In this document: positions 1-8,252 of the stretch, one piece after another
How positions within the stretch are numbered: the stretch's first letter is position 1
How the letters are laid out: each line of letters starts with the position of its first letter
DNA from: Streptomyces sp. BK239
GTDB lineage: Bacteria > Actinomycetota > Actinomycetes > Streptomycetales > Streptomycetaceae
Reading direction: 5' to 3'
Length of the DNA stretch: 64,000 nt
NCBI RefSeq assembly: GCF_004217285.1
Contig: NZ_SHKS01000001.1
Span: forward strand, 434,001 to 498,000
The notes under the pieces: generated by a model
Database searches by the model: none
What the model was told of the DNA's origin: nothing
What the model saw: only the letters and a program-made list of their open reading frames with translations
Program-made: the position numbers and the translations under genes

Positions 1-422
1 TCGGGCAGCAGCCCGGTCACCGCCTCCTCGCCCACGAGCTTGCCCCGCCCGTAGGCGTTCACCGGCGAGGTCGGGGCGTCGTGCGGGTACGGCTCGGCGG
101 CGTCGCCCGGGAAGACGTAGTCGGTGGAGACCTGGATCAGCGCGGCGCCGTCGGCCGCGCACGCTTCGGCGAGCACCCGCGGGCCCTCGCCGTTGATCCG
201 GGTCGCCGCGGCCTCGTCGGCCTCCGCCCCGTCCACGTCGGTCCACGCGGCCGCGTTCACCACGACGTCGTGGCCCGCCACCGCCGCCCGCACCGCTGCG
301 GCGTCGGTGACGTCCAGCTCCTGCCGGGTCGACGCGGTGACCTCGGCCCCGCGCCCCACGAGCACGTCGGTCAGGTCCCGGCCGAGCATGCCGCCCGCGC
401 CGGTGATCAGCCAGCGGGTCAT
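1..422 (-). CDS. rmlD: dTDP-4-dehydrorhamnose reductase, C-terminus cut by window edge
   Basis: This is the last enzyme of dTDP-L-rhamnose synthesis; it reduces dTDP-4-keto-L-rhamnose with NAD(P)H. About 140 residues are visible. They start MTRWLITGAGGMLGRDL, a Rossmann nucleotide-binding loop, followed by STDYVF and YGRGK, the Tyr-x3-Lys pair of short-chain dehydrogenases in the usual RmlD spacing. The ATG (420-422) overlaps the rmlB stop in an ATGA arrangement, so the two genes are translationally coupled. The remainder lies before the window. Confidence 0.9.
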   Translation of the reverse strand, partial: MTRWLITGAGGMLGRDLTDVLVGRGAEVTASTRQELDVTDAAAVRAAVAGHDVVVNAAAWTDVDGAEADEAAATRINGEGPRVLAEACAADGAALIQVSTDYVFPGDAAEPYPHDAPTSPVNAYGRGKLVGEEAVTGLLP

Positions 423-1408
423 GCGGGAAGCGCCGCCTTCGCCTTGAGCGGCTCCCACCAGGCGCGGTTGTCGCGGTACCACTGGACGGTGTCGGCGAGA
501 CCCTGCTCGAAGGTGACGAGCGGCGTGTAGCCCAGCTCCTCCTTGATCTTCGCGATCGACAGGGAGTAGCGCAGGTCGTGGCCCTTGCGGTCGGCGACGT
601 GCTCGACCATGTCCCAGCCCGCCCCGCAGGCGTCCAGGAGCAGACCGGTGAGCTCCTTGTTGGTGACCTCGGTGCCGCCGCCGATGTGGTAGACCTCGCC
701 GGCCCGGCCGCCCCGCAGCACCATCTCGATGCCCCGGCAGTGGTCGGAGACGTGCAGCCAGTCCCGCACGTTCAGGCCCTCGCCGTACAGCGGGACCTTC
801 TTGCCGTCCAGCAGGTTCGTGGTGAACAGCGGGATCATCTTCTCGGGGAAGTGGTACTGCCCGTAGTTGTTGGAGCAGCGGGTCACCACGACGTCCATGC
901 CGTGCGTGCGGTGGTACGACAGTGCCAGCAGGTCCGAGCCGGCCTTCGAGGCCGAGTACGGCGAGTTCGGCGCCAGCGGCCAGTCCTCGGTCCACGAGCC
1001 CTCGGAGATCGAGCCGTAGACCTCGTCCGTGGACACGTGGACGAACCGGCCCACCCCGTGGCGCTTGGCGGCGTCCAGGAGGACCTGGGTGCCCAGCACG
1101 TTGGTCGTCACGAACGGGGAGGAGTCCGCGATGGAGCGGTCCACGTGGGACTCGGCGGCGAAGTGCACCACCGCGTCCTGGCCGCGCATCACGTCGTCGA
1201 CGGTGGCGAAGTCGCGGATGTCGCCGTGGACGAAGGTGTACCCGTCCTTGCCGGCGACGGGGGCGAGGTTCTCCTCGTTGCCGGAGTAGGTCAGGTTGTC
1301 CAGGACGGTGACCTGGGCGCCCTCGCCCGAGGGCAGCTCGCCGAGGAGCAGCGCCCGTACGAACTGTGAACCGATGAACCCGGCACCGCCGGTGACAAGA
1401 ATCTTCAT
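419..1408 (-). CDS. rmlB: dTDP-glucose 4,6-dehydratase
   Basis: Second step of dTDP-L-rhamnose synthesis: dTDP-glucose to dTDP-4-keto-6-deoxyglucose with bound NAD+. The protein (329 aa) opens MKILVTGGAGFIGS (NAD-binding glycine loop) and carries HVSTDEVYGS, which holds the catalytic Thr-Asp-Glu, and PYSASK with the Tyr-x3-Lys pair. An in-frame ATG lies 12 nt further upstream (1420), but a -10-like TATAGA on this strand (1421-1426) sits directly before that ATG, so I prefer the inner start at 1408. Overlaps rmlD by 4 nt and is divergent from rmlA. Confidence 0.92.
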   Translation of the reverse strand: MKILVTGGAGFIGSQFVRALLLGELPSGEGAQVTVLDNLTYSGNEENLAPVAGKDGYTFVHGDIRDFATVDDVMRGQDAVVHFAAESHVDRSIADSSPFVTTNVLGTQVLLDAAKRHGVGRFVHVSTDEVYGSISEGSWTEDWPLAPNSPYSASKAGSDLLALSYHRTHGMDVVVTRCSNNYGQYHFPEKMIPLFTTNLLDGKKVPLYGEGLNVRDWLHVSDHCRGIEMVLRGGRAGEVYHIGGGTEVTNKELTGLLLDACGAGWDMVEHVADRKGHDLRYSLSIAKIKEELGYTPLVTFEQGLADTVQWYRDNRAWWEPLKAKAALPA

Positions 1409-1512
1409 AAGAGCCCACATTCTATAGCCCGCCGTATCACGCGCTGTGCAGTGGCCCTTTTCACGGCGGGGGTGGCGGGAGCGGTCCGTACCCTGCCGTA
1501 GGCTGCGGGCCC

Positions 1513-2382
1513 ATGCGTGGAATTCTGCTCGCCGGTGGTACCGGTTCCCGACTGTGGCCGATCACCCGTGCGGTGTCGAAGCAACTGATGCCGGTCTTCG
1601 ACAAGCCGATGATCTATTACCCGCTCTCCACCCTGGTGATGGCGGGACTGCGGGACATCCTGATCATCACCGGACCGGCCGAGCGACCCCAGTTCGAACG
1701 GCTCCTGGGCGACGGGTCCGACTGGGGCCTGAACATCGAGTTCGCCACGCAGGAACACCCCAACGGCATCGCCGAGGCCTTCGTCATCGGCGAGGACTTC
1801 ATCGGCGACGAGGCCGTCGCGCTGATCCTCGGCGACAACATCTTCCACGGCTACGGCCTCGGCCGGCAGCTCGCCCGCTACAGCGACCCCGAGGGCGGTG
1901 TGGTCTTCGCCCACGCCGTCTCCGACCCGACGGCCTACGGCGTCGTCGACTTCGACGAGCAGGGCCGCGCCCGCTCCATCGAGGAGAAGCCGAAGAACCC
2001 CAAGTCCCGCTACGCCGTCCCGGGCCTCTACTTCTACGACAGCCGGGTCGTCGAGATCGCCAAGGGCCTCAAGCCGAGCGGCCGCGGCGAGCTGGAGATC
2101 ACCGACGTCAACAAGTACTACCTCGACCGCGGCGAGCTCCAGGTCTCGGTCCTCGACCGCGGCACCGTCTGGCTCGACACCGGCACCTTCCAGTCCCTCG
2201 TCCAGGCCTCCGAGTACGTCCGGGTGGTCGAGGAGCGCCAGGGCATGAAGATCGGCTGCCTGGAGGAGGCCGCCTGGCGCGCCGGGTTCATCGGCGACGA
2301 CCGCCTGCGCGCGCTCGCCGAGCCGCTGACCAAGAGCGGCTACGGCGACTACCTGCTCGACCTGCTCGCCCACGAGGCCTGA
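1513..2382 (+). CDS. rmlA: glucose-1-phosphate thymidylyltransferase
   Basis: First step of the dTDP-rhamnose pathway: glucose-1-phosphate plus dTTP gives dTDP-glucose. The 289-aa length is normal. Seen: nucleotide-binding GGTGSRLWP (residues 8-16), [18 protein letters not shown], and [10 protein letters not shown] with the metal-binding Asp. The ATG follows a TAGGCT -10-like box by 8 nt, so the mRNA leader is very short. Divergent from rmlB and followed after 22 nt by rmlC, so rmlA-rmlC and rmlB-rmlD form two back-to-back transcription units. Confidence 0.93.
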   Translation: MRGILLAGGTGSRLWPITRAVSKQLMPVFDKPMIYYPLSTLVMAGLRDILIITGPAERPQFERLLGDGSDWGLNIEFATQEHPNGIAEAFVIGEDFIGDEAVALILGDNIFHGYGLGRQLARYSDPEGGVVFAHAVSDPTAYGVVDFDEQGRARSIEEKPKNPKSRYAVPGLYFYDSRVVEIAKGLKPSGRGELEITDVNKYYLDRGELQVSVLDRGTVWLDTGTFQSLVQASEYVRVVEERQGMKIGCLEEAAWRAGFIGDDRLRALAEPLTKSGYGDYLLDLLAHEA

Positions 2383-2404
2383 GAGAGAAACGGAAACGGT
2401 TCCG

Positions 2405-3010
2405 ATGAAGGTGAACCCCCTTGGCATCGAGGGCGCCTGGGAGTTCGTCCCCCAGCAGCACGGGGACGCCCGCGGCCTCTTCCTGGAGTGGTACAAGGCC
2501 GAGCGCATGGAGGAGGCCGTCGGCCACCCGCTCGACCTGAAGCAGGGCAACCTCTCCGTCTCCGCGGCCGGCGTCGTGCGCGGCATCCACTTCGCCGACG
2601 TGCCGCCCGGCCAGGCCAAGTACGTGACCTGCGTCCGCGGCGCCGTCCTCGACGTGATCGTCGACGTCCGGGTCGGCTCGCCGACCTTCGGCCGCTGGGA
2701 GACGGTCCGCCTCGACGACCAGGACCGCAAGGCCGTCTACCTCTCCGAGGGCCTCGGCCACGGCTTCTGCGCGCTCACCGACGACGCCACCGTCACCTAC
2801 CTGTGCTCCGAGGGCTACGCGCCGCAGCGCGAGCGCACCGTGCACCCGCTCGACCCGGCGATCGGCGTCGAGTGGCCGGTCGAGGGCGTGCCCGAGCTGT
2901 CCGCCAAGGACGCCGAGGGCCCGACGCTGGCCGAGGCCCGCGAGGCGGGGATCCTGCCGGTGTACGAGGAGTGCGTGGCCTTCCGGGCCTCCCTGGCGAA
3001 CCGGGGCTGA
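2405..3010 (+). CDS. rmlC: dTDP-4-dehydrorhamnose 3,5-epimerase
   Basis: Third step of the pathway, epimerising C3 and C5 of the 4-keto sugar. The 201-aa cupin has RGIHF with catalytic His62, EGLGHGFC with His119 and Tyr132 in TYLCSEGYAP, at positions typical of RmlC. It lies 22 nt after rmlA and is probably co-transcribed. With rmlA, B and D the full dTDP-L-rhamnose set is present, presumably supplying a rhamnosyltransferase encoded outside the window. Confidence 0.9.
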   Translation: MKVNPLGIEGAWEFVPQQHGDARGLFLEWYKAERMEEAVGHPLDLKQGNLSVSAAGVVRGIHFADVPPGQAKYVTCVRGAVLDVIVDVRVGSPTFGRWETVRLDDQDRKAVYLSEGLGHGFCALTDDATVTYLCSEGYAPQRERTVHPLDPAIGVEWPVEGVPELSAKDAEGPTLAEAREAGILPVYEECVAFRASLANRG

Positions 3011-3083
3011 GCCCGCCCCCTCCGGCTGTCCCCGGGGCCGTCCGACCGGCGAAACGGAAAGGCGGCGCCGCCCCCCGCTCACG

Positions 3084-3089
3084 TAGATT
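3084..3089 (+). promoter_or_regulatory. -10-like box upstream of proB
   Basis: TAGATT lies in the 142-nt spacer between rmlC and proB. It gives proB a possible promoter of its own. No convincing -35 element is visible. Confidence 0.35.
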
Positions 3090-3152
3090 GCGGACGAGCG
3101 CCGCGGCGGGGGAGCACGCGGCGCCAGGGACAGCCGAGTGAGGACGACGCAG

Positions 3153-4280
3153 GTGACAGTGGCAAGGCAGCAGGTGGCGCAGGCCCGCAGGATCGTCGTC
3201 AAGGTGGGGTCCTCCTCGCTGACGACCGCCGCCGGCGGGCTGGACGCCGACCGCGTGGACGCGCTCGTCGACGTCCTCGCCAAGGGACGCAGCGGCGGTG
3301 AGCGGGAGATCGTCCTGGTCTCCTCCGGCGCCATCGCGGCAGGCCTCGCCCCGCTGGGCCTGCGCCGCCGCCCCAAGGACCTCGCCCGCCAGCAGGCCGC
3401 CGCCAGCGTCGGCCAGGGCCTCCTCGTCGCCCGCTACACCGCCTCCTTCGCCCGCTACGGCGTCCGCGTCGGCCAGGTGCTGCTGACCAGCGACGACATG
3501 AGCCGACGCGCCCACCACCGCAACGCCTCACGCACCCTGGACAAGCTGCTGGCGATGGGCGCGTGCCCGATCGTCAACGAGAACGACACCGTCGCCACCG
3601 ACGAGATCCGCTTCGGCGACAACGACCGTCTCGCCGCCCTCGTCGCCCACCTCGTCCGCGCCGACCTGCTGGTCCTGCTCTCCGACGTCGACGGCGTCTA
3701 CGACGGCGACCCCGCAAGGCCGGGCACCTCCCGGATCGCCGAGGTGCGCGGGCCCGCCGACCTGGAGGGCGTCGAGATCGGCAGCGCCGGCAAGGCGGGC
3801 GTCGGCACCGGCGGCATGGTCACCAAGGTCGAGGCCGCCCGGATCGCCGCCGCCGCCGGCATCCCCGTCGTCCTCACCAGCGCCGTCCACGCGGCCGACG
3901 CCCTCTCCGGCGGCGACACCGGCACCTTCTTCCACGCCACCGGCAAGCGCTCCGCCGACCGGCTGCTGTGGCTCCAGCACGCCTCCACCCCGCAGGGCTC
4001 GCTCACCCTGGACGACGGCGCGGTGCGCGCGGTCGTCGAGCGGCGCAAGTCGCTGCTGCCGGCCGGGATCGCCGGCGTCGACGGCGAGTTCAGCGCGGGC
4101 GACCCGGTGGAACTGCGCGACGGCGCCGGGCACGCGGTCGCCCGGGGACTCGTCAACTTCGACGCGAGGGAGATCCCCCTTCTGATCGGCCGCTCCACCC
4201 GTGAACTGGCGAGGGAACTCGGCGCCGAGTACGAACGTGAGGTCATCCACCGGGACGACCTGGTGATCCTCCATCCCTGA
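3153..4280 (+). CDS. proB: glutamate 5-kinase
   Basis: First enzyme of proline synthesis: ATP-dependent phosphorylation of L-glutamate. The amino-acid-kinase domain starts RRIVVKVGSSSLTT and includes NENDTVATDEIRFGDND and SDVDGVYDGDP. The last ~90 residues look like the PUA domain usual in ProB. Start is ambiguous: GTG 3153 (preceded by GAGGA, 375 aa) or GTG 3138 (preceded by AGGGA, 380 aa). proA follows after one intervening gene. In Streptomyces proB is usually near obg; here rhamnose genes lie directly upstream. Confidence 0.93.
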   Translation: MTVARQQVAQARRIVVKVGSSSLTTAAGGLDADRVDALVDVLAKGRSGGEREIVLVSSGAIAAGLAPLGLRRRPKDLARQQAAASVGQGLLVARYTASFARYGVRVGQVLLTSDDMSRRAHHRNASRTLDKLLAMGACPIVNENDTVATDEIRFGDNDRLAALVAHLVRADLLVLLSDVDGVYDGDPARPGTSRIAEVRGPADLEGVEIGSAGKAGVGTGGMVTKVEAARIAAAAGIPVVLTSAVHAADALSGGDTGTFFHATGKRSADRLLWLQHASTPQGSLTLDDGAVRAVVERRKSLLPAGIAGVDGEFSAGDPVELRDGAGHAVARGLVNFDAREIPLLIGRSTRELARELGAEYEREVIHRDDLVILHP

Positions 4281-4486
4281 GCCGGTCCACGAGGGGCGCG
4301 GGTGACCCCTGAGGCGTCGAACGGCGGATTCCGGGCGGGGTCGAACGGCCGGGACCGGCGGGGGACGTTCCGTGAAACCGCCCCAAGGAGCCGCGCGGCC
4401 TGCTCAACTTTGTGTCGGGGGCAAGGACCCGTCCATGCCCCCTGCACGGACACGTTCCGCACGAGCGCTGCGTAAAGGAGGCCGTC

Positions 4487-4969
4487 GTGAGACGAGTGCG
4501 CCCTGGGGCGGCGACCCGCGGCGGTGCCGGCGAGGAACGCGCCCTGACCAGCGTCGCGGCCGGGGAGCGGTACCGGGCCGCGGAGGCCGACGGAGACGAG
4601 GGCGCGCTGCACGCCGGGGCCGAGGACCTGCCCCGCCTGTGGCACGTCACCCTCAGCGTCTCCGGGGCCGACGCCGACCTGAAGGAGCTGCGGCGCGCCC
4701 TGGAACAGCTCGCCCACGACCACCCCTTCCTCCTGACCAGCCGCTACGCCGCCGACCACGCGGAGATCCGCTACTGGGAGGAGGCCCGCGACCTGCACGA
4801 CGCGGCCGCCGTCGCCCTGCGGCTGTGGGGCGAGCACCGGCAGACGGCCGGACTGCCGGCCTGGGAGATCGTCGGACTGGAGGTCATCGACCGCCAGACC
4901 TACCACCAGCGCATCGCCGAGGGCTGCGGCCCGGCGCCGGCCGCACCGGTGGGCGTCCACCCCTTCTGA
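4487..4969 (+). CDS. conserved hypothetical protein between proB and proA
   Basis: A 160-aa soluble protein with no motif I can name. The GTG start is supported by a strong ribosome site (AAAGGAGG, 4474-4482). The N-terminal ~45 residues are Gly/Ala/Arg/Glu-rich and look disordered. The rest is a compact mixed alpha/beta domain with [20 protein letters not shown] and [22 protein letters not shown], ending in a Pro-rich tail. Its place between the two proline genes suggests co-transcription but not necessarily a role in proline synthesis. Confidence 0.8.
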   Translation: MRRVRPGAATRGGAGEERALTSVAAGERYRAAEADGDEGALHAGAEDLPRLWHVTLSVSGADADLKELRRALEQLAHDHPFLLTSRYAADHAEIRYWEEARDLHDAAAVALRLWGEHRQTAGLPAWEIVGLEVIDRQTYHQRIAEGCGPAPAAPVGVHPF

Positions 4970-5043
4970 CCTCGCTTCCGGCACCCGTCCCAGCGCGTGT
5001 CTCGGCGTGTGGAACGCACGCCGAACGGGGCGGCCCGGCGCAC

Positions 5044-5049
5044 TACCCT
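5044..5049 (+). promoter_or_regulatory. -10 box of proA, leaderless-type
   Basis: TACCCT ends 6 nt before the proA ATG at 5056, so transcription should begin at or next to the start codon. No clear -35 element is visible. Confidence 0.5.
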
Positions 5050-5055
5050 TCCCGT

Positions 5056-6342
5056 ATGACCACGCTCTCGCCGTACGACGCCCTCTCCCCGGTCACCCAG
5101 GCCGCCTACCGCGCCAAGGCGGCCGCCGCCGACCTCGCGCCGCTGCCCCGGGCCGTGAAGGACGACGCGCTCCTCGCCATCGCGGACGCGCTGGAGGTCC
5201 GTGCGAGCGACGTCGTCGAGGCCAACGCCAAGGACGTCGCCAAGGCCCGCGAGGCCGGCACCAGCGAGGCCATCGTCGACCGGCTGACCCTCACCCCGGA
5301 GCGGGTGCGGGCCATCGCCTCCGACGTGCGGGACGTCGTCGCGCTGCCCGACCCGGTCGGCGAGGTGGTGCGCGGCTCGACCCTGCCCAACGGCATCGAC
5401 CTGCGCCAGGTCCGCGTCCCGCTCGGCGTGGTCGGCATCATCTACGAGGCCCGGCCCAACGTGACCGTGGACGCGGCGGCGCTCTGCCTGAAGTCGGGCA
5501 ACGCCGTGCTGCTGCGCGGCTCCGCCTCCGCCTACGAGTCCAACTCCGCCCTCGTCCGGGTGATCCGCGACGCGGTCGGCGGCGCCGGGCTGCCCGCCGA
5601 CGCCGTCCAGCTGGTGCCCGGCGAGAGCCGGGACAGCGTGCGCGAGCTGATGCGCGCCCGCGGTCTCGTCGACGTCCTCATCCCGCGCGGCGGCGCCTCC
5701 CTCATCCGGACGGTCGTCTCCGAGTCCACCGTCCCGGTGATCGAGACCGGCACCGGCAACTGCCATGTCTACGTCGACGCCCACGCCGACATCGACATGG
5801 CGATCGAGATCCTGATCAACTCCAAGGCCCACCGGGTCAGTGTCTGCAACGCCGCCGAGACCCTCCTGGTCCACCAGGACATCGCCCCCGAGTTCCTGCC
5901 CCGCGCCCTCGACGCCCTCGCCGAGGCCGGCGTCACCGTCCACGCGGACGAGCGGGTCATGGCGTACGGCGAGGACTCCAAGGCGACCCTCGTCGAGGCG
6001 ACCCCGGAGGACTGGGAGACGGAGTACCTCTCCCACGACATCGCCGCCGCCGTCGTCGACTCCCTGGACAAGGCCGTCGAGCACATCCGGCTGTGGACCT
6101 CCGGCCACACCGAGGCGATCGTCACCACCTCGCAGCAGGCCGCCCGCCGGTTCACCCAGCTGGTCGACTCCACCACCGTCGCCGTCAACGCCTCCACCCG
6201 TTTCACCGACGGCGGCCAGTTCGGCTTCGGCGCGGAGATCGGCATCTCCACCCAGAAACTGCACGCCCGGGGCCCTATGGGCCTGCCGGAGCTGACCAGC
6301 ACGAAGTACATCGTCACCGGCGACGGACACGTCCGGCGCTGA
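5056..6342 (+). CDS. proA: gamma-glutamyl phosphate reductase
   Basis: Second enzyme of proline synthesis: NADPH reduction of glutamyl-5-phosphate to glutamate semialdehyde. The 428 aa include [30 protein letters not shown] and the catalytic cysteine C264 in [14 protein letters not shown], typical of ProA in the aldehyde-dehydrogenase superfamily. The reading frame stays open upstream to 4372, but that extension crosses the preceding gene in another frame. ATG 5056 fits the family N-terminus and its -10 box. Confidence 0.95.
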   Translation: MTTLSPYDALSPVTQAAYRAKAAAADLAPLPRAVKDDALLAIADALEVRASDVVEANAKDVAKAREAGTSEAIVDRLTLTPERVRAIASDVRDVVALPDPVGEVVRGSTLPNGIDLRQVRVPLGVVGIIYEARPNVTVDAAALCLKSGNAVLLRGSASAYESNSALVRVIRDAVGGAGLPADAVQLVPGESRDSVRELMRARGLVDVLIPRGGASLIRTVVSESTVPVIETGTGNCHVYVDAHADIDMAIEILINSKAHRVSVCNAAETLLVHQDIAPEFLPRALDALAEAGVTVHADERVMAYGEDSKATLVEATPEDWETEYLSHDIAAAVVDSLDKAVEHIRLWTSGHTEAIVTTSQQAARRFTQLVDSTTVAVNASTRFTDGGQFGFGAEIGISTQKLHARGPMGLPELTSTKYIVTGDGHVRR

Positions 6343-6427
6343 CCCGCGCGCCCCTCGAGGAGCCGCCGAGCCGTCTCAGCAGGCGGATGAATTTCCCTTC
6401 CGCCTGCCCAAGGCGACCGCCCAGGTC

Positions 6428-6433
6428 TACTCT
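6428..6433 (+). promoter_or_regulatory. -10 box of the 198-aa membrane protein gene
   Basis: TACTCT ends 6 nt before GTG 6440. This is the spacing expected for a leaderless transcript. Confidence 0.5.
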
Positions 6434-6439
6434 GGACCC

Positions 6440-7036
6440 GTGCCGGAGGACGTGGGGGGCACGCCGTTCCCGGACGGCTCGGAGCCCGACGACGACCAGG
6501 ACCGCGGGGTGTCGGACGAAGAGTTCGCCTCCGTGGTCTTCGACGAGGCCTTCGTGCAGGCGGCCGTGGTGCACGAGCCGACCGCCGTCGAACGCCTCCT
6601 GGCCGCCGCCGAGGCAAGGGCCGAGGCCGAAGCCCGCCGAGCCCGCGCCCGCCGCGACCGCTACGACGACCCCTACAGACCCGAAGGCCCACGCCGTTTC
6701 GGCCATGATCCGCACCAGGGCGACCTGGACGACGACGTGGCCGCCTGGGAACGCCACTACGACGACTACGACGACATCGGCCCCTACGGCCGCCAGGCGC
6801 GCTGGCACCGCCCCGTCGCCTGGGTGCTCGCCGTCGTCATGGGCATCGGCATGGTCGCGCTGGCCTTCGCCGCGGTCTACCGGGGAGCCTCCTCCGACAA
6901 CCGGGACCGGAGGCCGCTGCCCGCCTCCACCGGCCTCGGCCAGGGCGGCGGCCCCTCCGCGCCGCCCGAGGCGGCCGCCGAAGGCGCCGCGGACCGGATG
7001 CGCTCACCCGTCCCTGCGGTCCCGCACACGCCCTGA
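6440..7036 (+). CDS. single-pass membrane protein, VVFDE-motif family, first copy
   Basis: A 198-aa protein of unknown function. An acidic N-terminus is followed by EEFASVVFDEAFVQAA, an Ala/Glu/Arg-rich probable helix, a Tyr/Asp-rich stretch and one membrane helix (about residues 132-152, AWVLAVVMGIGMVALAFAAVY), then a Pro/Ala-rich tail. The charge pattern suggests the N-terminus is cytoplasmic. The VVFDE-x-FV-x-AA segment recurs in the next gene, so the two are paralogues or share a binding motif. Confidence 0.8.
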   Translation: MPEDVGGTPFPDGSEPDDDQDRGVSDEEFASVVFDEAFVQAAVVHEPTAVERLLAAAEARAEAEARRARARRDRYDDPYRPEGPRRFGHDPHQGDLDDDVAAWERHYDDYDDIGPYGRQARWHRPVAWVLAVVMGIGMVALAFAAVYRGASSDNRDRRPLPASTGLGQGGGPSAPPEAAAEGAADRMRSPVPAVPHTP

Positions 7037-7061
7037 ACGAGGCCCGCCGACGGGTGAGAAG

Positions 7062-7080
7062 CTGTCAGAACTTGTCAGAA
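7062..7080 (+). repeat. two tandem TGTCAGAA direct repeats
   Basis: CTGTCAGAA and TTGTCAGAA are placed 10 bp apart, one helical turn, in the 87-bp spacer before the 356-aa gene. This could be a dimeric regulator site or a promoter element; it is a short repeat and may be chance. Confidence 0.35.
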
Positions 7081-7111
7081 TGCCGGGCGTTTACCGGGGC
7101 TCCCCGCGACC

Positions 7112-7117
7112 TACCCT
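7112..7117 (+). promoter_or_regulatory. -10 box of the 356-aa membrane protein gene
   Basis: TACCCT ends 6 nt before ATG 7124, again leaderless spacing. TTTACC 16 nt upstream is a weak -35 candidate. Confidence 0.5.
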
Positions 7118-7123
7118 GAAAGT

Positions 7124-8194
7124 ATGGGCGGGCCTGGCGACCCACCGCAGGGGACACCCGAGGGAACTCCCGGCGGCGGCGAGGACGAGTACCGATCCGT
7201 CGTCTTCGACGAATCGTTCGTCCGTGCTGCCCGCCTCCAGGAGTACTCCGCCGAAGAACGCATCGCCGAGCACGCGCCCGCCGTGCGCCGCCGCCCGCCC
7301 GCGCACCGGGGACTGTCCCGGCAGGCGCTCGTCCTGGTGGTGCTGATCGCGCTCGCCTTCGGCACCGCCGTCTACATGGGCGTACGCCACCCCTACCAGA
7401 ACGCGGCGGCCCGCCGGCCGGCGGAACCCCTGCGGATGACGGTCATCCCGCTCGCCCCGCAGGGAGCCGTACCCGGCTCGACCGACACCGCCTCCCTGTA
7501 CGCCCACAGCCCGGCCGCCAACTTCCGCGTCGGCGCGGCGGGCATCCCACTGCCCGCCGCCCGGCGCACCGCGCACTTCTCCGACAGCCAGGTCGTCACC
7601 GCACTGCTCACCGCCCGCGACTACGTCATGCGCTCCTCCCTCTACCCGGAGGTGCTCACCGGGCAGCAGGTCCGGCCGGTGCGGCTGCTGATCTCACCCG
7701 AGCAGCTCGACCAGTTCGACGAGAGCTTCGCCCACCCGGCCGCCGACGGACGGCACGCGCCCACCGGCTGGCTGGTCCGCCTGGACCCCTCCCGGGCCGA
7801 GCTGGCCGACCCCGAGATCCGGGTGCAGGGCACCCTGGAGGCCGCCGAGAACGACTCGGCGACCCTGGAGGTCACCGCTGACCACACCTTCGTCTACGCC
7901 CTGAGGCCCGTCGGCGCCGACGCCGGGGCGCAGGTCTCGCTGTTCACCGTCCGCCGTGAGCTGCACTTCCGCTTCGACCTCGACGACCTACGGCTGCGCC
8001 AGACCCAGCTGGTCGTCTCCTCCCTCCAGGCCGGCCCGCTGTCCTGCGCCGAGGACTCCGCGGGGCATCTGCGGCCGCTGCTCGCCGGCCAGAGCGCCAA
8101 GGCGGGCGGCCCGGCCGGCACGGACCCGTACGTGACGGGCGACGCGCCGGCGCTGTGCGGGTCGCTGGCGAGCAGCGCGGAACCGCAGGTGTGA
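7124..8194 (+). CDS. single-pass membrane protein with large extracytoplasmic domain, VVFDE-motif family, second copy
   Basis: A 356-aa protein of unknown function. The N-terminal cytoplasmic part contains YRSVVFDESFVRAARLQEY, closely resembling the motif in the preceding gene. One membrane helix follows (about residues 68-86, ALVLVVLIALAFGTAVYMG), then ~270 residues predicted outside the cell with mixed alpha/beta composition and two cysteines near the end (C306, C347) that could form a disulphide. Same strand as its 198-aa neighbour but with its own -10 box. Confidence 0.8.
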   Translation: MGGPGDPPQGTPEGTPGGGEDEYRSVVFDESFVRAARLQEYSAEERIAEHAPAVRRRPPAHRGLSRQALVLVVLIALAFGTAVYMGVRHPYQNAAARRPAEPLRMTVIPLAPQGAVPGSTDTASLYAHSPAANFRVGAAGIPLPAARRTAHFSDSQVVTALLTARDYVMRSSLYPEVLTGQQVRPVRLLISPEQLDQFDESFAHPAADGRHAPTGWLVRLDPSRAELADPEIRVQGTLEAAENDSATLEVTADHTFVYALRPVGADAGAQVSLFTVRRELHFRFDLDDLRLRQTQLVVSSLQAGPLSCAEDSAGHLRPLLAGQSAKAGGPAGTDPYVTGDAPALCGSLASSAEPQV

Positions 8195-8252
8195 GCCCGC
8201 GGGCGTGAGCCCGGCTCTGAGCTCGCGGTCACGGGCGGCGTCCCGCCGTCGG

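Noticed and set aside
4372..5055. Upstream extension of the proA frame
   Set aside because: It runs through the 160-aa gene in another frame; ATG 5056 matches the family N-terminus.
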